Assembly: GCF_002775205.1 (NCBI RefSeq)
Contig: NC_036453.1
Coordinates: 9,085,594 to 9,149,593, forward strand
DNA from: Xiphophorus maculatus
Lineage: Eukaryota; Chordata; Actinopteri; Cyprinodontiformes; Poeciliidae
Reading direction: 5' to 3'
DNA length: 64,000 bases
Position 1 is the first letter of the stretch, and each line of letters begins with the position of its first letter. The notes beneath the pieces were generated by a model that searched no databases, was not told the origin of the DNA, and saw only the letters and a list, made by a program, of their open reading frames with translations. This document shows, in pieces, positions 35,120 through 46,600 of the stretch. A program made the position numbers and the translations under genes.

Positions 35120-35196
35120 GGATCAGGTGTGACTCACAGAAGAAACCCAAACTATCTGGGTTCAAGGATAAACCTCTCTCTCTTTGGACATAGCTG
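35120..35196 (+). other. Candidate non-coding first exon of the connexin gene
   Basis: The 3' edge is a consensus donor, CTG|GTAAGT, at 35197. The 5' edge is estimated from the TATA-like box. It would splice to the acceptor CTGACAG at 36791-36797, about 1.6 kb downstream. This is inferred from signals and from the known two-exon layout of the family, not from transcript data. Confidence 0.45.
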
Positions 35197-36811
35197 GTAA
35201 GTTCTAGTCTCTGTCTGCTTTATAACATGGCTTTAGACTTTTAGATTGATGCAGAAGAAGCAACAAGAAATCTAGTTTGAATTATGTTTTTAATTTTGTA
35301 GAACATTCTGAAATTCCAACACACCAGAAAATCATGTGACATAAAAAAATTACTTCCCAAAAATGTTAATTTCTGTAACTTTATAGTTTTGTCTCACTGG
35401 GCATCTCTTGTCGGAATAAAGCGGGTTTTCTGTCTGTATCTGTGTGACCTCTAGCCTAGAAATCTGGCCTCAGGCTGAATAACCAGATCAGCAAGTCAAA
35501 CCATTTGATTATTTGCAAATTTGATTCCACAGAGATCAGTTCCCCCAAACTCACATAACTTATGTATGATGTAGTCACTAAGTTGGAGTAAAAAACAAAT
35601 AATATAAACACATAGATTTTACTCTGTTCAATGAGATGAGGAAGTTTTCAATGGAGTTAAGGGAGGGCCCCAATTTATTTATATTTATGTTCAAAACTAG
35701 CACTTTGAGACTGGAAGCAAAGTTCTAAACAGTATACCGTGTTTTGCTTCTTCTAATGTCAGGTTGCTTTCATTTGCCTTTTTTTTATTTTAAAATTCTT
35801 TTACTTGTGTTTTTCAGCCTGATGGGAAGAGCACAAAGTTACCTTTTACCCTTTGAAAAGGCAACAGCAAAATAAAGAGACTGAAAGAGCTGCTTTCATT
35901 GGATGGTGTTTGGGAATTGAAATGCTCTGGTTCCCAGAAAACCTACATAATTTCCTTTAAAACAGTGCTGCACACATGACAAGAACAGCGGATTCTACTG
36001 CTCAGCTTACCTATAATTTGAAAGCCACCAGTTTGGTTGTCAATTCCTGATTATTTTTTTCAAGACTCAGACTTTGGATGTTTCAGGACTCAACGTCTCA
36101 GCAGGTGGTCCACACCAAACTGTTAGTTAAAAGATACATTGATAATTTTCTGTGTGGCACAGAAGACCAAGAGTCCAGCAAAAGGGATGTCTAGGCGTGG
36201 AGATTTTAATCACCTGGAGCTTACAGTTGATATGCTTCTTTTTACCTCTTTTTGATGAGGTAAAAACAATGTATACCCTCATCCAGCAAGATAAAACTAA
36301 ATTGATCTCTCTAATCTGCTTCAATTTCTAAAGATTTGCATTTATAAAAATCTGCATACATTTGCACCCAGAAAGACAAGCTCCTCCTCTTCTTCTGGCC
36401 ATTTGTGAATCACAATCAGCTGTTTCCAGTTTTAAAAGCACCTTATTGTCATGGTTGTGCATAATAACAACTGTGCAAAAGTAACAAAGTGAGGCAAAAA
36501 AATATTTTTGACTGGACAGCATCCAAAACAGATGAAATATCCAAAAAATGTTATTGCAAGCTACCCCAAGATGCTGCCACTATTCTGGAATATGTAATTA
36601 ATTGATCATTGAATGTGACCAGCAGTACAGATTTATTTTTAGGTTATTCTTTTTTTAAAAAGTCCTGATTCATGAAACCCCAAAATTGAAAAGGGTGTAC
36701 TTATTTTATCATAATTGCATTTGTGGTTCAACAATAATAATACTTTATGGCTGCTTTGTGTTATTTAGACTCTAACTGGTTGTTTATGTCCTGACAGGAG
36801 ACAAGTGGACA

Positions 36812-37612
36812 ATGAACTGGGGATTTTTGGAGAAGATTCTGAGTGGAGTGAACAAGTACTCCACTTCAATTGGCCGGATCTGGCTCTCTGTGGTCTTCCT
36901 GTTCAGGATCCTGGTATATGTGGCTGCGGCTGAGCAGGTCTGGAAGGACGAGCAAAATGACTTTGTGTGCAACACACTGCAGCCTGGCTGCAAGAATGCC
37001 TGCTTCGACCATTTCTTCCCCATATCTCAGATTCGTCTTTGGGCTCTGCAGCTCATCATGGTGTCCACACCATCCCTAATGGTGGCCCTTCATGTGGGCT
37101 ACAGGGAGCACCGGGAGGCCAAGCACAAGAGAAAGTTCTACAAGGACAAAAGGAGCATTGATGGTGGTCTTTTCTGTACCTATGTCATCAGCTTGCTCTT
37201 TAAGATGGGCTTTGAAGTGGGGTTCTTGCTGGCTTTTTACTACCTGTACAGTGGTTTTGGGGTGCCCATCCTGATGCAGTGCACACAGAAACCCTGCCCC
37301 AACACTGTGGACTGCTACATAGCCCGAGCCACGGAGAAGAAGATCTTCCTCTACATCATGGGCTGCACCTCCATTTTGTGTATAGCTCTCAACTTCTCAG
37401 AGCTCCTTTACATTGTGTGGAAGCAACTGTGGAGACACTTCAACAGGCGATATGTTCCTGTGGAGCAGCAAATTTTGAAAAACAGCCAGCTTCATGTTTC
37501 AGCTGACAAAAGATTCACATCGTCTGAGCAGCTTGAAAACACAAAGGTCTGCACACCAGAACCCGCAGCTGATGCAGTTGAAAAACCTGCCAGTCCAGTT
37601 CAGCAGAGCTGA
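36812..37612 (+). CDS. Beta-group connexin (gap junction protein), 266 aa
   Basis: Integral membrane protein whose hexamers form connexons; docked connexons make gap-junction channels between cells. The coding region is one exon, as usual for connexins. A splice acceptor (CTGACAG) ends 14 bases before the ATG, implying a 5' UTR intron. The N-terminus [26 protein letters not shown] is diagnostic. Extracellular loop 1 has Cys53, Cys60 and Cys64 (C-x6-C-x3-C), and loop 2 has Cys157, Cys162 and Cys168 (C-x4-C-x5-C). Four membrane spans fall at about 21-40, 76-95, 123-147 and 178-203. The short cytoplasmic loop and [10 protein letters not shown] in the second span place it in the beta (GJB) group. 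It resembles human GJB7, GJB3 and GJB5 in different stretches, so I do not assign an ortholog. The cytosolic tail (about residues 204-266) is hydrophilic and specific. A polyadenylation signal follows at 37679. Confidence 0.93.
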   Translation: MNWGFLEKILSGVNKYSTSIGRIWLSVVFLFRILVYVAAAEQVWKDEQNDFVCNTLQPGCKNACFDHFFPISQIRLWALQLIMVSTPSLMVALHVGYREHREAKHKRKFYKDKRSIDGGLFCTYVISLLFKMGFEVGFLLAFYYLYSGFGVPILMQCTQKPCPNTVDCYIARATEKKIFLYIMGCTSILCIALNFSELLYIVWKQLWRHFNRRYVPVEQQILKNSQLHVSADKRFTSSEQLENTKVCTPEPAADAVEKPASPVQQS

Positions 37613-37678
37613 GAGCATCCGATCCCCCTGGTCACAAAGACAAATGCAGCTTCTTTATGGCCTGAAACATAACTGACA

Positions 37679-37684
37679 ATAAAC
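37679..37684 (+). terminator. Polyadenylation signal, connexin gene
   Basis: AATAAA lies about 65 bases after the connexin stop codon and is followed by a T-rich stretch. Confidence 0.6.
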
Positions 37685-37689
37685 GTTTT

Positions 37690-38250
37690 TTTAAACATAT
37701 CATTGGATATATATAAATTTATAAAAATTCTCTTCTGAGAATCATTGAAACTTGTTAAAGTACCTGTTGAATTGTTGACGTGTTGAATGGAAGTATGTTA
37801 CACAGCAACATAACTGCCTCTTACAGATAACATTTTTTTTGTTTCAGCTTGCTTGTATGATAGTACACTGCTCAGTAACTTTGTGCTTTTGTACTTTCAG
37901 ATTTCTTTCTCTCTATTTCAGTAATATGTTTTGTGTCTAGTGAATTTGTTTTAAAACTCTTGGTTCTTCCAGCACCACCAAACAAACAGCCCAGAAACAG
38001 GTAACTTTAGAGCTTAATGTTTTCATTGCTTAGGGCCTCAGGGCAGCTTTTTGTTTATTTCTTTTTCAGTGTTTTAGTATTATTTAGATTTAAAAGTAAC
38101 TTCTATTAACTGTGTGTCTTTGTGTCTATGAAGTAGAACCCAAAGAATGTGATTGGAAATGTTATGTAATTTCCAATCACATAAAATCTCTCTCTCTCCC
38201 TATATATACTGTATATATATGTATAGTTAACATGTCACTCTCACTCTCTG

Positions 38251-38345
<95 letters not shown>

Positions 38346-40040
38346 CGCCTCCGGCATTCCATCTAACTTACATTTGTTGTTTGATCTGGAAAGTGTTACA
38401 TAGAGTTGATTTCTAAGATTGCATCATGTATCGTAATTTTAGGTGTGATGGAATTAGGATTATAACTTTGAGATTGAGTTATTTAAACAGCTTTACTGTA
38501 TGCATAAATTGCACTGTTATATTTTGTCATTGTATTACTGTAGAGCTATTCAAACCTCATGTTAAATTGTTGTCTGGAAAAGAGGAAGCAGAACATGAGA
38601 GCTGATATGTCTTAGTGCATGAAGAAAAAAAAAAATTACAGAAACTGATTTTTTTTTCTCTCTGAGTTTCTGCTACATTTAGAGGCCAAAGGGTCAGCAG
38701 CATGTTCCAATAAGAGTGTGTCTCTAACATTGAGACTTAAAGCTGTGAGATTCTATAAACAGAAAAACAATGACTTTAAAAAGGATAATAAATGATTTGA
38801 GAAATATTCGTTTAAGTGGAGTCTACGGTGTCACGTCATACACTGCCACCTACTGCCCAACCAATGTAAGTACAGAAAAATGTGCTGAAATTGGCATGAC
38901 CAACAGCCATAAATGCAGAGCCCTTGGAAATAAGGAAATATTGGCAACATCAAATAAAAACTAAGGACTATTATAACTTTGAACCATTGATTTGATGCTT
39001 GGAGGATTTCGTAATTAACCATCTGCTTATTAAAGTCGGCATCATGCTTCACTTTTAAGAGACAGTTTCAGCCATACTGATACAATGCTTGAACAGTATG
39101 TAGCTTTTTTTGTTTGAAAAGTTGAACACACCAGACATAAGGTAGACAAAGATGGAAGCATAGCTATTATCCAAGCCAAATGGCTATAAAACTAGTGATA
39201 AAAAAGAAGGATTGGATTCAAGATGTAGTACGAGTGGAGCAGAAATAGCTGAAGATAGAATAGAATAGAACAGAATAAAATAGAATATGCATAATTAATC
39301 TATCAGGGGAAATTATTTATCTGCTGTCAAGCTACTCCAGCTAAAATGCTGAGCAAGCTGAGAATTTGCCATCAGACAAAGTTACCGTCATTGGTGGTTC
39401 TTGAGGGTGAGCCTCTTATTTTGAATTGGATCCATTTTTTTGTTCTCAAAATAATTCCCAAACATTTTGAGAATCTGTGTTCAGAATGATCATCTTCAGC
39501 CCTGGTCAATCTAAGTGTTAACACGTTACCAAAATAAAACTCAAAAGGGGCACAACGTGCATCCATGTTTTTATTTTTATTTTTTCCAAATTTGTTCCGC
39601 CCTTGATAAAATTGTGCTCTGGGCATTGAGCCACATAGTCTGAATCAAAAACCACCACTGGCCTAGGAAGAAAATTAACAAAAAAAAACAAAAAAACAAC
39701 AACAACCCCCCCCCCCCCCCCCCCCGGAATATCTGAAGCTCAAAAACAATACCATTCAGTGTTTAATGTATTGTGTTCTTTAGTACTATAACATGACTGT
39801 AATTAGATTTATAAATCACTAAGGTAATGTAGGACTCGAAATCGAGTTTATTTATAAATCTTATTACTTTACTGCAAAAAGGAATTCCCTTTTAGGGTAA
39901 AGTCATAAACGCTCTTTTAGGAAAGGATTTTTAAAATACTCTTTTGGCCAACGATGAGTCAAAAGATGACTAAAAACATAAAAGGAAAAAGTCGTCAGAA
40001 AGGTATTCATACATAAAATTCTTTAATGCAATTCTAAAGA
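37690..40040. other. Intergenic, simple repeats only
   Basis: No gene is supported. The interval contains a perfect hairpin (14-bp stem, 8-nt loop) at 38147-38182, the (TA)n tract at 38254, and a run of 20 cytosines at 39706-39725. Confidence 0.5.
38254..38345. repeat. (TA)n then (CA)n compound microsatellite
   Basis: About 79 bases of uninterrupted TA are followed by about 13 bases of CA. The 84-aa ORF over it is a product of the repeat. Such tracts are usually length-polymorphic. Confidence 0.95.
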
Positions 40041-40059
40041 AGTGCGTCAAAGAACTGTA

Positions 40060-40600
40060 TTGTCTTTCGCTACGTATAGTAGTGACTTGACTAAGTGGGA
40101 CTTTGGATTGGAGCGTGACATACGTCTTACGTAGACATCACGTGGTAGCGTGAACAGAAACAAACATGGCGCCGCGAAAGTGAGAAAAAAACCCTGCGGT
40201 GAGTGTTTTAAAACTGAAATTGTCGTACTTTGCTGTTGTCTTTGGTAGATTTTAGATTAAAATAAAAACACACACATAAACAAATTAAAAGTTAATTCGT
40301 GCTGTAACTTGATAGTTATCTGATCAGGAAACTGAGCGAACGAACTTTATTTGAGGCTTTTTTGGTGTGTCGTGTGTTCAGTTTGTTTCCATACCAACCG
40401 CCGTCCTCGCGCGCAGTCATTTAACATTCAGCTGCCTTATTCTGCTTAACGGGACTGTGCTTTTTAAACATTAATTTATTATTAAGTTTGTTTGGTTACT
40501 TTAGGCCTTTCCTGCCAGTCAGCGCTCAGGGTTGGATGATCCCACACGCAGATGAGAGAAAGAGGAAGACACTCTTCATCACCGTCGTCAGGTAACAGCT
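40060..40600 (+). promoter_or_regulatory. uimc1 promoter region and candidate 5' UTR exon
   Basis: CpG density rises here. An E-box, CACGTG, lies at 40139-40144, and about 25 bases on is a YY1-like element, AACATGGCGCCGC (40164-40176). A good splice donor, CTGCG|GTGAGT, ends a candidate non-coding exon at 40198. The YY1-site ATG opens only MAPRK then a stop (40166-40183), a possible five-codon upstream ORF. The next exon has an acceptor at 40517-40518 and carries the first coding sequence. Confidence 0.6.
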
Positions 40601-43600
40601 GCTGTAACTTCCGTGACAATATAACATAAAAAATCGAGAGAAAGAAGCGGTTGGTCTTGAGTCACCTACAGTTTCAACATACCTGTGCACTGCAACAAAT
40701 CTAAACATTAGGGAAAAGGTAAATCCAGTAATTCAGTTGAAAATATGAAAACCAATATGTAGATTCGTTGTACAGAAAGTGATTCAATTTAATTCAAAAT
40801 ACTTTAGAAAGGGAAATAAAATGCAACTAGTATCATCCGAGTACCTTCAAAGATGGTGTGAGAAAGAAAGTTATCCAGTAGCAGTCAGTCTTGTAGGAAA
40901 TCTGAATAGGCTGCTGACTGAAGACTGCATGACAATCTTATGACTTTCATGACATGCTAACAACTCACTTTCTGGACAATAAGAGATGAAACTTCACAGG
41001 AACATGTCCTGGATGATGCAAGCACTGCTAATCCGCCTCATTTGCTTTTGCTTTTCTGAAGTCTGTCATCTTACTTTTGACCAGTCTTTTCAATCCTGGT
41101 CCGAACCAAGCACAACTGATTTAAATGACCATTTCAGCACTGGCTGTATTTCAAGTGTTGCAGATGCTTTTTAAATCAGCCACTCATTTAAATCAGGTGT
41201 TTTGGCAGCATGGGGTCACCTGAACAAGTTTTTCCCCTTCTTATGAGTCAATAATGAAAATATTTCTGAATTACAATGATTTTTATTTGTCTTATTTAGT
41301 ACCGAGAAACAAAATTAATTGAAAAAAAATAATAATTTAATTGGCTGAAAGCCTTAATTATAAAAATTAATGACAAAACATTTAAAAGATATCACGGTAT
41401 GTGTGAGTGTGATGAATCTATACAAAATGAGTTGCAGTTGTTGAAGCAAATTGCTTGAGTTAATTAATTTTCAATGATTTTCCAAGTATGAAAATAAAAT
41501 AAATCTAACATCACCCTGCTTTAGTACAAGCATCTCCTGAACTCATTTGATTGCAGTTTAACTGATCTATCTATCCTTACACATAGTTATGGATTACGAC
41601 CCAAATACAGAGATACTGGATACATAAAGCTTTTTTGTGATCAAGTAGTTTTTAGTACCTTTGACAAAAAATGAGCAAAGATTCTATATATTAAGTCAGT
41701 AGGAAATATTTTTTTAGCATCTCTAAACATTTGCTTAGAAGTTCAACAACAAAGCATCACTGATGGTACATAATAGATGTTTGCTTTTTAGTACTTTGAT
41801 GTCATTAAACTGCTACAATATGTGATTTGTCACCTTGTCTAAATATAGAAGAACCTCAGTTGGCCTATTTCTACTGAGAGACTTGTACTTTTAAACTTGT
41901 AAAGACTTGATGTGTTTTCTTTGTCCTGAATCCTAAGAAATAAAATAAATCTAGTTATTTTCAAAACAATGCAGATGAACAATATACTAAAAACATCTTT
42001 AATTTCAGGCAAAACAAAAGGGCTTTCTGAATTGAAGAAGTTGCTGCTCTAGATTGTGGTTGTCTCTTGCCTGAAAGAAAATTAAGAGCAGTTATCCAGT
42101 AGAGATGTTGCTCCTTTAGATTGAGTCAGCCAGCATGCTACATCTGCCTCTTTTTAGAGGTTTTATAGGCACTCTAAAATATTATTCATCAGAATGGAAA
42201 TTATTGAGTTAATTTTAATTAATCATCTGATCAATAGCTTATTTCAACAGGCTTAAACGAAAGACTTGTTTTCTTAATTTTGACTAGAAAAGGAGTTGCA
42301 CTTTTTATTTTTTTTAATGATCACTTGTTTTATGTAATTTATTTTTTAAAGTTTTTATTAGCTCCAGTGGCCTTTATTTGAGAGTGGTTAAACAGGAACG
42401 TGGGTAATGAGAGGGGGGCAGGCAGCAAAGGTCATCAGGCTGGAGACTAAAGCCTCCATTTGTGGGTTGTGCCTTCCCCCTGTGCAGCACCCATGTTAAA
42501 TATATTTAATAGTCATTATTTAGTTGAAAACAATTTTCATATTTAAGAGTTGTTTTTGTCTATTTTCTTTGTCAAAAGGCCACATTTTTGGTTCTGATTG
42601 ATTTGTAAAAGCAAGAATAGGGTAAAACCTCCAAGATGGTGAATACTTTTTATATTCAGTTTGTAGAAACTCTCAAGTGTCATTTTTCTTCCTGTCATAG
42701 CGACTCAGCAGCAGAGCAGGATGGCTCTGAGGAAGAAGCTGGCTCAGAACGTTTCCTCTGATAGCCAACAGGATGCAAACACCCAGGAGGACATAGCTTC
42801 TACCGACACAGAAAGCAGGGTAAAGATGTTTAAAATCAAAACTTATAGTTTTAATGTATGTATTAAAAACTGAACCTAAAACATATTCACTGATTAAGCT
42901 ATAGAAGAGTAAATTCCATCTGTGGTTTGGAATCTGTTTTTCAGGATGAGTTCTCGTCTTCGCTTCGGTCAACATCATTAGCACGAGAGAAACGCCGAAG
43001 GGAGAGGAAGAACCACTCCAGACGAAAAGGTGGATAAACGAATAGTCACCGTTTCCTGTCGCAGGCTGTTATTCACTGGAGAAAGTTTCAAAACGTTGGA
43101 ACTTATTCTTTCAAAAACTTGCTCTTTCCGTGCATTCTTGCTTCTGTATTTTATAGCCCATAGGAAACGTTTTTATGTACTCTTGGTACTCAAACACTCT
43201 TGGCCCAGTGCTTTGGATTTGTTTAGGTAAATTCTGTTGGTTTTGTCTGTTTGCTGCTCAGAGATGACTGAGGATGAGGAGATGGACCTGGCGCTACAAC
43301 TCAGCAAACAGGAAGCCAGCAACACAGCACTGAGACAGCAGCAGGAGGATGAGAATGTGATGAAGGCCATTCAGGAAAGCGTGAGTTCAGATTTGACATT
43401 ACTTTCTGCAGAAATCCTGTTGAAACAGGGATATGGGTTTTCTGGGCTGTAATTCAGGTAAGATAAGAGAAGAATAAAGTTAGCACATCCAGGGTATCCA
43501 CACTTCCTTAAAAAGCCTTAAATTAATTTAGCTAAAATAATGTTTTGAAATGTCTTAACTTCATTTAAAAAAAGTAAGTTGGCCTTTAATTTAGTCTTGA

Positions 43601-46600
43601 CAGGACTATTTCATCTTCTATATTCAATGTATTTTTTTTTCTCGCGGGATTTTTCTATCAAAGGAAAGTGAATTGCACTCAGACATCTTCATTGTGGTCT
43701 GTGAGGCAGGTGGGTTAGTATACTGTTGCTTGCTAGCTAATGTTTTTGCATATATCATGGGTAAGTGCAAATTTATCATCAGTTAGCTGGGCAAAGTTCA
43801 TAAATTGCTGTGACCATTCATAGTGGTCTTTAAAAGTCTTAAATTTGAGTTGGTGAAACCAGCAGAAACTCTGATACCTGAACAAATAGTGGAAATAATC
43901 CATGATTTTTACTAACCCACCTTTTCTCTGTTTAAATCTCAGTGTTTTCATATTTAAATACAGGGAGAAATCTGTTCTCTCTTGTTGAAATAGTTTCATC
44001 ACATTAGATCTCACATGTTCCAGCTCACATTTAGATATCTTCCTGTTCAGAGGTGAAGCTGGAAAAGTCATGAACTTAGACCAAAACCTGCACAGAAAAC
44101 CAAAAATGATCCCAATGAGAGGAATCATCGGGAGAGTAGACCTTAACATTTGCAGTTTTAATCAAAGAAGCTTTTCTCCCTCATAGATGGTCAACCAGAC
44201 ACAACCTGGTCTGAAGTCTCCAAATAAACATCTGCTTGATGACGTCCCCCAGAGCACCGGCTCTCGACGAAAACTCTCATACTCTAACGGGGAGATGATG
44301 CCAGAGGAGGGTGGCATGAACTCAGGTGAGTCTGAGGATTTCTTCCTCCTGTAGTTATTCCTTCTGTATGAAGAAAGCTGCTGATTGGTCGATTGTGTTG
44401 TTTTTTTTCCAGGAGCTTTTGGACCAGGAGATGAAATTATTACCAGGAGAAAGAAGCGGAGAAAACAAGCTGGCAGTCCTCTAATGGGAATACCAGAATT
44501 GTCACAGACTCAGAAAGTTTCCTCTGAGAATTCTCCCAGTATCACAGAACCGGTCTCCGCTCATCTGGACTCTCCGCAGGTCCATTACAGTTTCACCTTT
44601 TTTTTCCTTTCCATTCATACTTTACAATCAGTAAAGAATCCAAAGAAAAGTGATCATTTACATGCTTTCTCCTGTTCGGGAAGCAGAGCTCCGACTCAAC
44701 AGATATTGAAGACTCCCAGCTCCAGATGTCTCCAGTCTTCCCGCTGACCGGCTGCAGAGCGGATGTTCATGTCAGTCGCCTCAACCTGGATGTAGTGGAA
44801 GCCTGCAAGAGCTCTGGGTTTGTCTTGTATTCTCAGGACAGTTTGATTTCCACTCAAAAATCTGCTCAGCCCAGAAGCCCCGTGTTCCCCCAGAGTAACC
44901 CCATATTCTGTCCCAAAAGTCCTGTGTTCCCAGGAGATGACATGGGCCGTGAAGGACACCTGGAGCAGAGCCCCACATTTGTTAAGAGTCCAGTTTTTGG
45001 CAGGACTGCTGACTGCTCTAATCATCCTGCCTGTGAAAATATAGAGCTCAGCTTCTCCTCTCAGGAGAGTTCAAATCCCACTGTGAGGTCTGGCTCCCCC
45101 CAGAGCCCTGTGTTCCATAAAAGCCCCTCAGGACAGTCTTCATTCTGTAAAGATCCCCGCCGAGGGCAGGTGGAGCGGAGAGATGAGCGGTCAACAAGCC
45201 CCGCTGAACTGCAAAGGACCGACCAGCAGCTCCGAGCTTCTGGCCGTGACCAGAGTCCTTCTGGCTGCAGGAAGGTCAGCTGGTTTTACAATGATTCCAG
45301 GTTAAAGAAAAACTGCTAAAAGTTGCATGATGTATGTAGCTTTTACAAAAATGTGTTTTTTACATGTTTATTTAAACTACCATCATGCAGTGACATTGTA
45401 ACATAAGAGATGTTCATCTTTTCCCTATTAAGTCTTCAGTCAGAAGCCTCTTCAGAGTCTTTGCTAACTGACTGCTACTGGAAATCCTTCTCTTTGAAGA
45501 TATTTGAGTTACAGCAACATTTTATTTCCCTTTGGGATCAATAAAGTATTTTTGAATTGAATTTGAATCCTAATCTTCCTGTGTGGGGTGAACCTTTTCT
45601 TGAAGGGCCAGAGGTCAGATTCCTGATTGTCTGATTACTCTCTCCCTCTCCTTTTTTAAAGAAATTGTGATTATTACTATGATCTCCATAGAAAATTTAA
45701 CATGTTTGTCAATGGAACAGCTGCAGGAGTTAAATCAGATGAATTTGATGTGTGGTGTAAAGAGACCAACACAATGCCCCATGTGATAGTTTCTGTAAGT
45801 TTAGAGCAGCTGCTTTGGGATGCTTCACAATATTTAGGCAAATATTGTGAAACTCTTTTCAACTAGACTGCAAGAACCAGCTGCTTATTGTTTTTTGTTA
45901 TTACTCCACATCAGTCACAACCTAACCCACTTAAACTGCTTCTGGTTTCCTTCTATTTTTATCTAAAGGACATAAAGTCTGGCGGCTGTCCAACTGCCGA
46001 GTGCAACAGACATTCGCCGAAGTCAGGTACGACGTAAGATTGCACATTTCATTTTTTAAATGTGCGATCAGCAATTGACTTTCTGTGTTTCCGTAACTAT
46101 TAACCATTAGAAGAGGTGAATGAAAACTGCGAAGGCTGGACTTCTGCAGAGACGGAGCTGACAAGCGACATGACGCTGATCTGGTCAGAACAGGAGGAAG
46201 ATGATATTACGGTGCGGAAACATTCAGATTAAAGCTGTTTTTGATGATTATGTTGTGTTTTCAGTGTTGAACCTTTGTCCTCATCCTTGTGTGTGTGTGG
46301 ACGTGTGTGTTCTGCTGCAGCCCGTTGGTTCTCTCAGCCCAGTCTTCCCTGAGGAGAAAGCTGCTGTTCCAGCAGACAATCAGTTGGGATCATCCCCGAA
46401 TCATGTATTGACGGCTTCCCAAGAATCGTTCGGGCCAGACTGCAGGTACATCAACCTTACATATAAATTTAAGTTTTCTCATAACTGTAAGAAACACTTT
46501 TATTTTTAATTTTTTTGCATTCAGGTGATCAGAAAATAAATGAAAATGTTCTCCATATTTTTAATAGTAAACATTAAATAATTTTGCATAAATAATTTAT

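Noticed and set aside
38112..38366. 84-codon ORF with repeated IYIYIY
   Set aside because: Generated by the TA microsatellite.
43480..43880. Possible DNA transposon in uimc1 intron 4 (words such as GGGTATCCACACTTCC and AAACTCTGATACC)
   Set aside because: The inverted termini are only partly convincing and no target duplication was found, so it is not listed as a feature.
44580..44686. Reading through the weak donor GTCCAT to extend uimc1 exon 6
   Set aside because: The extension encodes hydrophobic [13 protein letters not shown] sequence unlike the flanking disordered protein. Splicing at 44579/44687 keeps phase exactly.
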